Below, piece by piece: positions 41,546 through 48,477 of a stretch of 52,751 nucleotides of DNA. Source of the stretch: Enterobacter sp. ENT03. GTDB lineage: Bacteria > Pseudomonadota > Gammaproteobacteria > Enterobacterales > Enterobacteriaceae. The notes beneath the pieces are model-generated. The model searched no databases and was not told the DNA's origin. It worked only from the letters and a program-made list of their open reading frames with translations. Location: assembly GCF_019218745.1 (NCBI RefSeq), contig NZ_JAHUXA010000023.1, positions 1 through 52,751 on the forward strand. Reading direction: 5' to 3'. The translations under genes and the position numbers were made by a program. How positions within the stretch are numbered: the stretch's first letter is position 1; each line of letters begins with the position of its first letter.

Positions 41546-42163
41546 GTGACCAATAAAGTCAATATACTGACCGTTGAGGGTGCCGACGTTGACCGCGTGA
41601 GCGAAGCGCTCGCCGGACGTATCCGCGCCTTTCGGCAGCAGCAAAAACTGACGTTAGACACTCTGGCCCAGCGGGCGGGGATCAGCAAAGGTATGCTGGT
41701 GGAGATCGAAAAAGGCGCGGCCAACCCCAGCATCGCCATTCTCTGCAAAGTATCCGCCGCGATGGGCGTGTCGGTGGCAGACATTGTTGATGTCGCCAGC
41801 AAGCCCAGCGTACATGTGATCGCCGAAGACGACATCCCGACACTGTGGACGGGGAAAAAGGGCGGTTCCGCGCGCCTGCTGGCGGGTACCAGTGGGGCGG
41901 ATATGGTGGAACTCTGGCGCTGGGAGATGTTCCCCGGCGAACGCTTTACTTCGCCGGGCCATCCGCAGGGCACGTTTGAGCTGTTTCACGTGGAGCAGGG
42001 GCGGTTAACGTTAAAAATAGAGGAACATGAATTTGTGCTGCCAAAAGGTCATTCGGCGGTGGCAAAAACCGACGTGCCACACCATTATGCGAATGAGACA
42101 AAGACTAAGGTGATATTTACCATGACGGTCGCTGAGCTGGCGCGTAAGCAGAACGTGGGTTAA
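41546..42163 (+). CDS. XRE-family regulator with C-terminal cupin domain
   Basis: Transcription factor of 205 residues: HTH_3 domain (about residues 22-78, IRAFRQQQKLTLDTLAQRAGISKGMLVEIE) and a cupin sensor (about 120-190, with LFHVEQGRLTLKIEEHEFVLPKGHSAV). This architecture is common in local regulators that respond to amino acids or polyamines. Translation is assigned to a GTG at 41546; no ATG in this frame gives a full-length HTH. Divergent from the B3/B4 gene. Its stop directly abuts the stop of the AraC remnant. Confidence 0.85.
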   Translation: MTNKVNILTVEGADVDRVSEALAGRIRAFRQQQKLTLDTLAQRAGISKGMLVEIEKGAANPSIAILCKVSAAMGVSVADIVDVASKPSVHVIAEDDIPTLWTGKKGGSARLLAGTSGADMVELWRWEMFPGERFTSPGHPQGTFELFHVEQGRLTLKIEEHEFVLPKGHSAVAKTDVPHHYANETKTKVIFTMTVAELARKQNVG

Positions 42164-42346
42164 TCACGCCCCTTTAAATAACCGCGACATCTGGCCCGGC
42201 GTAACAGTAAACATTTCTTTAAAGCTATGGGTGAAATAATGCTGATTGGCAAAGTGAAGACTGGCGGCAATATCCGATAAGCGCAGCCCGCGCAAGATAA
42301 GATTTTTCGCTATCTTAAGCTGTCGGGAGCAAATAAAGAGAGACAT
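42164..42346 (-). pseudogene. AraC/XylS-family regulator, C-terminal remnant
   Basis: Only about 55 residues of an AraC DNA-binding domain remain: the second helix-turn-helix and its closing helix, SDIAASLHFANQHYFTHSFKEMF and VTPGQMSRLF. The ligand-binding N-terminal domain and first helix-turn-helix are missing. The upstream sequence belongs to a different family in another frame, so the gene has been truncated by a deletion that joined two genes. Confidence 0.75.
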
Positions 42347-42555
42347 CGTGCCAGTTCCTGCATAGCTAAAATAGACGTCTCTTTTAAGATTAAATGCTGA
42401 TCATAGGTCTGTGGACGATATGATAAAAGATAGTCCCCCGGGATCGCCGCATTGCTTTGAATATGAACGCAGCGCCAGCCTTTTTTCTCGAAAATAGGGG
42501 CCAGCTCTGCGCCTGTTGAATAGCCATCAACAATACAGATTGTTTTCGACATGTT
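42310..42555 (-). pseudogene. ATP-grasp enzyme, N-terminal remnant
   Basis: An 81-codon frame (start ATG at about 42553-42555) encodes SKTICIVDGYSTGAELAPIF and then CVHIQSNAAIPGDYL, which looks like the N-terminal pre-ATP-grasp domain of ATP-grasp ligases of several hundred residues. It breaks off after about 70 residues at the AraC remnant. No ATP-grasp core remains, so it is read as a broken gene. Family assignment rests on motif resemblance and is moderate. Confidence 0.55.
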
Positions 42556-42595
42556 ATTTCCCACTATTGTGAGCGTCCACGACTGGTCATCGTGA

Positions 42596-42624
42596 TTTAC
42601 AACCTTACCCCCTGTCAGTATCCT
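42596..42624 (+). promoter_or_regulatory. Probable promoter of the thiM leader
   Basis: TTTACA (42596-42601) and TATCCT (42619-42624) with a 17-bp spacer give a good sigma-70 promoter that would start transcription near 42631, 35 bases upstream of the TPP riboswitch. A small perfect hairpin GATGGCT/AGCCATC (42631-42649) would form the 5' end of the transcript. Confidence 0.6.
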
Positions 42625-42663
42625 GTGCGGGATGGCTTACACAGCCATCAACAAATGATTTAT

Positions 42664-42740
42664 CGATGACTCGGGGTGCCCTTCTTTGTGAAGGCTGAGA
42701 AATACCCGTACCACCTGATCTGGATAATGCCAGCGTAGGG
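42664..42740 (+). ncRNA. TPP riboswitch (thiM leader), truncated in helix P1
   Basis: The THI-box aptamer is clearly present: CTCGGGGTGCCC, the pyrimidine-binding CTGAGA (42695-42700), TACCCGTACCACCTGAT, then GGATAATGCCAGCGTAGGG (42722-42740). The sequence is close to the E. coli thiM leader, and thiM follows rcnB and mrp in related chromosomes. The 5' strand of helix P1 (CGATGACT, 42664-42671) has lost its partner: instead of the expected AGTCATC-like strand, foreign DNA starts right after GTAGGG. Helix P1 switching and the thiM start region are therefore gone on this side. Confidence 0.93.
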
Positions 42741-42765
42741 GGCCGAAATTCGGCCTACTTATCAT
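42734..42765 (+). mobile_element. Left junction of the integrated element (attL-like)
   Basis: Chromosomal homology ends within CGTAGGG (42734-42740). The element side opens with a perfect palindrome GGCCGAA-A-TTCGGCC (42741-42755) and a second inverted repeat CTTATCATAAG (42758-42768). The integrase gene begins 60-85 bp further on, the usual place relative to an attachment site. The right junction is outside the window, so the core sequence cannot be confirmed by a direct repeat. Confidence 0.7.
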
Positions 42766-42824
42766 AAGATTGACTCTCTTTTTGTCCGTGCGTAATGCAC
42801 TTGAGGTACAAAAAGGGCTTGTCT

Positions 42825-44129
42825 ATGAGGTTAAAATTACTTCCGTACACCTTCAAGAGATACGGTAACTACTACATCCAGATCCGCTTATCGGATGGAC
42901 GTTCGTATAAAAAATCACTATCTACTGACAGCTACCGCGAAGCATCTGCTTTGATGGTTAGCATCATTCCTCACATCCCTTTTGTTAAATCATTAGTTAC
43001 GCCGCTCCCAGTGTTCGAATCATTCTTGTCAAATCTGGTTGCATCAGAACGCAAGGCTGCAAGAAACCCACTTTTACCTCACCAGCCGATAGTTGTTCCT
43101 GCTGAAATAGTGGAATCTCAATCGCAAGTTGAACCAGAAAAAGTGCTAACCCTTTCGGATGCGTGGGCGATGTACAAAGACGAAAAGGGGCGCGACTGGA
43201 CGAAATCGATCTCAATGGCAAATAAGCGTTACATGGAAGTGTTGCTAACCGTCCTGGGAGGAGAAACTGATGTCGCGGCGATCACCAAACAGGACATTAA
43301 ACAGGTCATGGAAGTCGTTGAAAATCTCCCTAAGCGCGTTGTTCAGCCTTATCGCTCAATGTCCATTCAGCAATTGATAGAATGTGATGATGTGCCACCG
43401 GATGATCTTGTTGGTGTTGAGGCCATCCATAAGCATCTCAAGATTTATAAATCACTGTTCAAAACCTTCCTCACAGAAAACAAAGACATTTTATCTAAGT
43501 CGCCAACTGATGGCGTAGTGGCTGCACCTTCTAAAGCAAGATTTGGCGCATACAGCACAACAGAAATGAAAAAGTTTGTGGGGTGGGCGCTTATACAGCC
43601 TGATAATTGGCAAAAGTGGATCACATTGCTTTTGGCATACACCGGAGCCAGAAGAGGCGAGATTGCCAAACTGGAGAAGTCACAGATTAAATTCGATGAA
43701 GACAGCCAACGGCATTACTTCCTGATTGCAGAGGGAGGGCAGGGGAAAACAGAAAATGCAACGCGGCAAGTGGTAATCCACCCTAAGCTGATCGAATGGG
43801 GATTTATGGATTATGTTGATCGCCAGTGGAAAGAGCGGATTTTCTCAGAAGTTGCTGGTACGAACATGACAAAGATAGGCAAAATGTTTGCTGATCTCCG
43901 TGATCAACTTGGGATTGCGTATCTGGATGATTACGGACAACGGAGGTTGCTGCATTCCATTCGACACTCGGTTTGCTCTGCTGCGATGGCTGGATGGGTG
44001 ACGAATATTCTTCACCTACAGCAGACGGTAGGTCATGAGAAGAGCGGCGGGATCACCAAACGTTATCTGCATAAGTTCCCGCTTTTCTCAGTTTCTTATG
44101 TGATTGATGGCCTTAACTGGGAATCCTAA
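42825..44129 (+). CDS. int: Tyrosine-type integrase
   Basis: Site-specific recombinase of 434 residues that presumably integrated the element. The catalytic set is complete: Arg276 (TGARRGE), His377-x-x-Arg380 (LHSIRHS), His404 (VGHEKSGG) and the nucleophile Tyr414 (TKRYLHK). The N-terminal 100 residues are an arm-binding/DUF6538-like region (YGNYYIQIRLSDGRSYKKSL), then a core-binding domain to about 235. The ATG at 42825 follows AAGGG; an in-frame ATG at 42795 has no ribosome site. It lies in the same direction as, and 85 bp behind, the truncated TPP riboswitch. Confidence 0.95.
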   Translation: MRLKLLPYTFKRYGNYYIQIRLSDGRSYKKSLSTDSYREASALMVSIIPHIPFVKSLVTPLPVFESFLSNLVASERKAARNPLLPHQPIVVPAEIVESQSQVEPEKVLTLSDAWAMYKDEKGRDWTKSISMANKRYMEVLLTVLGGETDVAAITKQDIKQVMEVVENLPKRVVQPYRSMSIQQLIECDDVPPDDLVGVEAIHKHLKIYKSLFKTFLTENKDILSKSPTDGVVAAPSKARFGAYSTTEMKKFVGWALIQPDNWQKWITLLLAYTGARRGEIAKLEKSQIKFDEDSQRHYFLIAEGGQGKTENATRQVVIHPKLIEWGFMDYVDRQWKERIFSEVAGTNMTKIGKMFADLRDQLGIAYLDDYGQRRLLHSIRHSVCSAAMAGWVTNILHLQQTVGHEKSGGITKRYLHKFPLFSVSYVIDGLNWES

Positions 44130-44250
44130 CTGACAATCATCCCTGATTCTGTCGCTCCGCGCGTATCTTACCACCAACGGGCTTTATGGCTTCTATTCCC
44201 TCAATTTAAGTATGGTATCATGCAGGGACAATCTTAAAGAAGGGTGGTTT

Positions 44251-44811
44251 ATGGGCTGGTCTTCGTTGGTTAGGATAACCATTGGTACATTTCTATTAGC
44301 TGGGTTGTCGTTCTCTGCATACGCGAAGAACTGCAAGAAAGGTATACCATGCGGTAATTCGTGCATTGCGGTTGGAAAAACATGCCGGATTGGATCAAGT
44401 ACCTCTTCTGCGTATAAAAATTATTCTTACCCGTCATCTTCTCTTCATAGTTCAATCCCTGAAACCTCGTCACATTACCTATCTGCTAAGGTTGACGGAA
44501 AAAACACAGCTTCAACCGTGAAAACCTATCTCTGTCAGTATGCTATTGCAGCAATACAGAATGGCAGAATTGGTGCTTTACGCGTGCTGGGTCGGGCCGA
44601 GGTAACGTTGCATGTCGATAGCTTCAAAGCTAACCGTTTAAACGGTACATACCTACTCTCGCCAAAGCTGAAAACTAACGGTAAGTTGATGATGGCTGAT
44701 GATAAAAGTAAAGTGTACGCCTATGATTCGTCGCTGATGAACTTTGCAATTAGTGACCGCATCGCAAGAAGCACTGAGCAATGGGAACATTGTAAACGGG
44801 TTCACAATTAA
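44251..44811 (+). CDS. Exported cysteine-motif protein
   Basis: A 186-residue protein with a signal peptide (residues 1-25, ending SAYA) followed at once by NCKKGIPCGNSCIAVGKTC, four cysteines at 28, 34, 38 and 45 in a KxC-K-G-x-PCGxSCI pattern seen in many short phage and plasmid secreted proteins. The middle is Ser/Tyr-rich and the C-terminal domain (about 75-186) has two more cysteines. I do not know its function; position beside the integrase suggests a lysogenic-conversion (moron) gene. RBS AAGGGTGG. Confidence 0.7.
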   Translation: MGWSSLVRITIGTFLLAGLSFSAYAKNCKKGIPCGNSCIAVGKTCRIGSSTSSAYKNYSYPSSSLHSSIPETSSHYLSAKVDGKNTASTVKTYLCQYAIAAIQNGRIGALRVLGRAEVTLHVDSFKANRLNGTYLLSPKLKTNGKLMMADDKSKVYAYDSSLMNFAISDRIARSTEQWEHCKRVHN

Positions 44812-44834
44812 TAAACTCAATTCGTGGGGATGGA

Positions 44835-45332
44835 ATGAAAAAATTACTAATGGCTTTCGTGATTCTAACTTTACCTCTGCTCTCATTCGCTAAGGGTATT
44901 GGTTATGGAAATACTAAATGGGACATGAATCCGTCAGAAGTTGTTGCGGCTCAGGGCAATGGCGCGCATCTGATCTCACCAGAAAAGTATAAGGATAATT
45001 TTGGGAAAGTGCGGATTGATAATGTATCGATCGGTAGCGGTCTTTATACTGTCACATTCCTTTTTAATAGTGCTGATCGTCTTGTACAAACGAACGTAGC
45101 CAGTAATGAGAAAAAAAATGAAGGTATCGTTACGAGTCAATTTGGCACATTGAGTCAATTGCTAACTCAGAAGTATGGGAAACCTGAGTTTTCAGATTCA
45201 GATAAAGCAACGTGGAAACTTCCTGACACTACGGTTGAGTTAAGCAAGATGGTCATTTCTGGGATCATGGCCCAAACAGTAGTTCGTTACATTCCAAACA
45301 GTAGGGTAGCAAGCGATACTTCTAATCTTTAA
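44835..45332 (+). CDS. Exported protein of unknown function
   Basis: A 165-residue protein with a clear signal peptide (MKKLLMAFVILTLPLLSFA, cleavage after residue 19). The mature start GIGYGNTKWDMNPSEV resembles the opening of small periplasmic domains in which a W-x-M-x-x-x-E-V motif recurs. It follows the cysteine-motif gene by 23 bp and probably shares its transcript. No further motif; function unknown. Confidence 0.65.
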   Translation: MKKLLMAFVILTLPLLSFAKGIGYGNTKWDMNPSEVVAAQGNGAHLISPEKYKDNFGKVRIDNVSIGSGLYTVTFLFNSADRLVQTNVASNEKKNEGIVTSQFGTLSQLLTQKYGKPEFSDSDKATWKLPDTTVELSKMVISGIMAQTVVRYIPNSRVASDTSNL

Positions 45333-45367
45333 GCCATTGCACCAGAAACGCGCATTCAACAGCACAA

Positions 45368-45395
45368 ATCCAAAGGGTGCAATACCCCTTTGGAT
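45368..45395. terminator. Inverted repeat after the exported-protein genes
   Basis: ATCCAAAGGGT and ACCCCTTTGGAT pair with one bulged base around loop GCAAT. No T-run follows, so it is a weak terminator candidate 35 bp after the upstream stop. The remaining 130 bp to the next gene show no other signal. Confidence 0.5.
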
Positions 45396-45525
45396 TATGA
45401 TTTCAATGCTTGTATGTAATCGAGTAGTTTATTCAGATGACTTACTTAAATAGCTGGATACTTAGAAAATTTAACCTGCGTCATCTCTCTTACGTTGCAT
45501 AAATTGGAACGCAAGACCATAATTA

Positions 45526-46275
45526 ATGCGAATGTTTTGGATGATTGCTCATAAGATAATGTTTTATTTCGGAAAAATGGATACAGCTATGCTAAAGGTT
45601 ATTGCTTCAATCTCCGTTTTTATATTTTTTACCGTCATTGGCTCCCTGTTTTCTGGATGTAATGATGGTTGGATGTCTGCATCAATAGGAAGTAGAGGAG
45701 CTTGTTCCCATCATGGTGGTGTAAGCGGTATGCCCGGATTGTTTATGTTTGTCGGGTTTGTAGCAGGTGTGTTTCTATTCCTTAAATTATCATCAAAAAA
45801 TAGTATTCATCACGACGATAGCAATGCCATTGATACTAGCATTAGAAATGTTGAGAATGTTAATAGTAGAGGGCTAAAAAAAACCACTATAAAAGATGAT
45901 GAAAAAAAAGAACTTATCGCATCATTTGAAAAGTATTCCGAAAAAAATAAAAATCCTGTCTTGAAAGTCTTTGTTTACTCTAACGGTCTATTGCTGTGTG
46001 AGTTAATAAATAAAAATAATGGTTATGACTGTTTTACAAGAAAATTAAACATGACAAGAATGAATGACCTTCAAACTACATTGGAGAATGTTTTTCTGCA
46101 TGATGGTACTGAATTTTTAACGGGCGTAAATCTGCGGTATTTTAAGTTAAGATTTTTCAGTGACAATGCTCGAAGGCACTCTGAAATCGTGGTTGGAAAT
46201 TTTAATAAGCCAAAACTTCTAAGATTAAAAAACATAATAATTGATGCCTTTCCTGTTGTAGCGAGAAAAATGTAA
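45526..46275 (+). CDS. Two-span membrane protein of the element
   Basis: A 249-residue protein with two hydrophobic segments (about 23-43 and 69-87) flanking a loop with GCNDGWMSASIGSRGACSHHGGVSG. The GACSHHGGV motif occurs in many small phage-encoded membrane proteins. The C-terminal 150 residues are cytoplasmic, lysine-rich and without known motif. Much more AT-rich than its neighbours, a sign of separate transfer. The start at 45526 is uncertain; a Met at 45577 is also possible. Function unknown, perhaps a moron such as an exclusion factor (inference). Confidence 0.62.
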   Translation: MRMFWMIAHKIMFYFGKMDTAMLKVIASISVFIFFTVIGSLFSGCNDGWMSASIGSRGACSHHGGVSGMPGLFMFVGFVAGVFLFLKLSSKNSIHHDDSNAIDTSIRNVENVNSRGLKKTTIKDDEKKELIASFEKYSEKNKNPVLKVFVYSNGLLLCELINKNNGYDCFTRKLNMTRMNDLQTTLENVFLHDGTEFLTGVNLRYFKLRFFSDNARRHSEIVVGNFNKPKLLRLKNIIIDAFPVVARKM

Positions 46276-46288
46276 CCTTTATAAAACA

Positions 46289-46849
46289 TTAATCCCAAAT
46301 GTTTGCAAGGGCAGCGCCCACGCTCTTAACGTCAATCTTCAAATAGTTCATGGTCACTTTAGGATCTGAATGGTTCAGCGCTTTCATTGCTAACGCCAAA
46401 TTCCCGTTAGATTTTTCCCACACCTGTGTGGCAGAAAATTTTCTGAACGAGTGACACCCTACCGTTCCTTTAATCCCGACATTCTCCGCAGCCTGTTTGA
46501 TCTCACGGTTCACTTGCTCACGACTCACAGGAGATTTTCCTGATGCACGGTTGCTGTGTGACGTGAAAACGTATTCGTCTTTCGGGAAGGCCTGGCGGCG
46601 ACGTTCTACAATCTCCCACACCTTCGCAGGGACGATGATTTCTTTCTTCTTGCCCGTCTTACTCTCCAGCACTTCCAGCGTGTTTCCCTCCTTGAACTGG
46701 CTGAACTTCAAATTCACCGTGTCACCTACCCGTAAACATAAAGAGGCCATAGTGATCGCTACATCTGCGAATAGCTGTTTGTTATGACTCTCAAGCCAGC
46801 TTATCAGCTTAAATGCCTCTGCTTGGGTGATTATCTTCGTGGTCGCCAT
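46289..46849 (-). CDS. Minimal tyrosine recombinase
   Basis: A 186-residue recombinase that consists of the catalytic domain only. Arg40 (LCLRVGDTV), His133-x-x-Arg136 (CHSFRKF), His160 (LNHSDPKV) and Tyr169 (MNYLKI) make a complete active site, while the N-terminal core-binding domain of phage integrases is missing. Enzymes of this type are typical of plasmids and phage-plasmids, where they resolve multimers. It is convergent with the membrane-protein gene. GGAG precedes the ATG at 46849. Confidence 0.88.
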   Translation of the reverse strand: MATTKIITQAEAFKLISWLESHNKQLFADVAITMASLCLRVGDTVNLKFSQFKEGNTLEVLESKTGKKKEIIVPAKVWEIVERRRQAFPKDEYVFTSHSNRASGKSPVSREQVNREIKQAAENVGIKGTVGCHSFRKFSATQVWEKSNGNLALAMKALNHSDPKVTMNYLKIDVKSVGAALANIWD

Positions 46850-47560
46850 CAACTTATCTCCGTCAATCCTGAAACTGTGAAATAAGATTATGATCATTTT
46901 CAGTAAGTTACAATCTTCTAATCTCACATTTCTTTGGTGGGGCGGTGGAAGGTTGCGCCATTTCCAGCACTATCGAACACGACCAGTACGCACTCCCTGT
47001 ATAAAATTTGGACAAATATAAAATATCCTGAGAGAAATCAATATTTTGGAAAGTCTAAACAGATGTTTGCACGTTGCCAAATACTGGTGGGACTATGCAC
47101 GGTCTATTCACATTCATTGCATACCATAGAGAGAAAGGAGAAGTGTGACGGTGTGTGTGTTAACTAAATCAATAGGTTAGGTGCTCTATCTCACATTACT
47201 TTAGAACATTGAGGTAGAGCTATTGTACGTTAGATGATAGCTATTCTCATCCGTAACGATGTGATCTGAGTTGTTGAGAACTATTATCAATAATGTGGTT
47301 TTGGCATGAAAATAAACCGATGTTTCATTTTATAAACAGTCGTTAAGCAAATTGCACCTATCATGAAAGTTTCCATTGTGGACAATGATCGCTGCAAGCC
47401 GCAAGGTACAAGGCTTCAACAAAGTTAAGTGATTCTGAAATGAAAGGTCACTTGTTAAGTTTGGCTACATTCACCCCTGATCTTTACCTGCCATTTACCA
47501 GCGGATTACATGCCGGTTTGATGGGAATTATCCCAAGGTTGTTGCATGTACGATTCGGAG
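46850..47560. other. Non-coding stretch upstream of the iterons
   Basis: No convincing gene. Items seen: a perfect palindrome CATTGT-GG-ACAATG (47374-47387) that contains a near-consensus DnaA box on the minus strand (TGTGGACAA, 47377-47385, one mismatch); an inverted repeat GGGA-ATTA-TCCC (47523-47534); and AAAGGAGA (47134-47141) placed before a GTG-started 11-codon frame (47145-47180) that could be a leader peptide. Promoter candidates for the minus-strand recombinase lie near 46870-46920. Confidence 0.45.
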
Positions 47561-47566
47561 TGAGCA

Positions 47567-47654
47567 GGGTCGGTCATTGTGACGTAGGGGGTCGGTCAGA
47601 GTGAAAGAGGGGGTATGTCAGGCTGACGTAGGGGGTCGGTCACAGCGACTGACA
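47567..47654 (+). repeat. Four 22-bp iterons (candidate replication origin)
   Basis: GGGTCGGTCA begins at 47567, 47589 and 47633, and the variant GGGTATGTCA at 47611, so four copies stand at exactly 22-bp intervals. The second half of the unit is also kept in part (TGACGTAGG in units 1 and 3, AGTGAAAGAGG in unit 2). Direct repeats phased by two helical turns are the binding sites of Rep initiators in iteron plasmids and in some phage satellites. No protein-coding frame crosses the array. Confidence 0.85.
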
Positions 47655-47712
47655 ATAAGATTAGCTATAATACTAATAATAAGATCAGTTATTAGATCAG
47701 TATCTTTTGCGC
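47655..47712. other. AT-rich segment with Dam sites beside the iterons
   Basis: Directly after the fourth iteron lies about 58 bp of almost pure A/T sequence, including AGATCAG repeated at 47682 and 47694 (two GATC Dam sites) and TATAAT at 47666. It is followed by an inverted repeat CTGAC-TTAG-GTCAG (47712-47725). This is the expected position of the DNA-unwinding element of an iteron origin. Confidence 0.6.
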
Positions 47713-47725
47713 TGACTTAGGTCAG

Positions 47726-47998
47726 GCTACGCCGCGCAAGAATGATCTTCTTCATTATTTCTTTTGCTGGCGGCTCTTCGCCGTCACTCCTGGCAAGCAG
47801 CCTTACTTCGCTACCTTTCGGGCTTCGTTGGCTGGCCTCGTTCCGCTCAGGAACCAGCGCAAGCTACACTCTTTACCTTCTGGACTCGTGCAAACTTCGT
47901 TTCTGACGAGAGTCAGGCACGAACAATTATTTGCCATCGGCAAGAGATCGCTTTCGCCGTGGGCGAATACCATTGCGCTGTGCGCGGTATGTAACCAT
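47726..47998. other. Hairpin-rich segment of unknown role
   Basis: About 270 bp with short self-complementary TTCG-type motifs at close spacing, for instance GGCG-GCTCTT-CGCC (47770-47783), GCTGG...CCAGC around GTTCCGCTCAGGAA (47831-47858) and TTCGCC-GTG-GGCGAA (47953-47967). Frames open across it on both strands have no ribosome site and unconvincing composition. It could fold as a structured RNA or as a single-strand initiation site for plasmid-type replication; neither can be decided by eye. Confidence 0.4.
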
Positions 47999-48002
47999 GT
48001 AC

Positions 48003-48150
48003 CCAACCATCTAACGATGATTGACCACATGCTAACTCTACCTAACGACAATTAACCCTCCTACGTCCGTTGTCCGTAGTCGTGCTAATTCTCGAAGGTA
48101 GAGCGGCTAAAGTTCACTTTCACCGTGCTAAGGTTCAGTTCACTAAGCCT
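48003..48150. repeat. Phased CTAA-box repeats, second repeat set
   Basis: CTAA(C/A/G) occurs at 48011, 48032, 48042, 48085, 48107 and 48128, mostly at multiples of 10-11 bp. The last two start an imperfect 21-bp tandem repeat: GCTAAAGTTCACTTTCACC (48106) and GCTAAGGTTCAGTTCACTA (48127). This looks like a second protein-binding array next to the iterons, such as a copy-control or regulatory locus. From 48151 to 48300 I see nothing else. Confidence 0.5.
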
Positions 48151-48308
48151 CAATCCAATACCAACGCCTACCATCCTGATAACTAACGTTATCCGTCTGT
48201 AGTTGTGCTATTGGTTTCGGGAGTAAGTGCCAGAGGTGCGCCATACGTCACCAGAACGCACAGGAAGCCCGTAGAGCGATTTTTATAGGGTGGGTGGTAA
48301 AAGGTAGC

Positions 48309-48476
48309 ATGAAAGCGTCAGAACGTCGCAGAGAGCGTTACAGGATGCTTTGTGTGTTTCTTGTGGCTGTCTTCTCTGGTGGCAATTTCTACCACAGATT
48401 TCCATTGATAGCAACTATCTGTTTTTTGTATAAAGCACGTAATGCGCTTGACTTTTTTGAAGTTATTGAAAAATAA
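48309..48476 (+). CDS. Possible small membrane protein
   Basis: A 55-residue frame, KASERRRERYR followed by a hydrophobic stretch (MLCVFLVAVFSG) and a second weak one (FPLIATICFLY). AAAAGG lies only 5 bp before the ATG. It ends directly before the early promoter. Coding potential is doubtful; no homologue is recognised. Confidence 0.3.
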   Translation: MKASERRRERYRMLCVFLVAVFSGGNFYHRFPLIATICFLYKARNALDFFEVIEK

Positions 48477-48477
48477 C

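Noticed and set aside
42741..42790. Terminator made by GGCCGAA/TTCGGCC in front of the integrase
   Set aside because: The palindrome is not followed directly by a T-run (the nearest is about 25 bp on), so it is treated as an element-end palindrome.
46934..47167. 77-codon frame upstream of the iterons
   Set aside because: No ribosome site, start only at a non-ATG codon, low-complexity composition without motif; read as non-coding.
47645..47671. Promoter at TATAAT 47666 in the AT-rich segment
   Set aside because: No -35 element at a permitted distance; more likely part of the unwinding region.
47764..48055. Three overlapping 75-82-codon frames on both strands in the hairpin-rich stretch
   Set aside because: They overlap each other on opposite strands, lack ribosome sites and are explained by the repetitive TTCG-rich composition.
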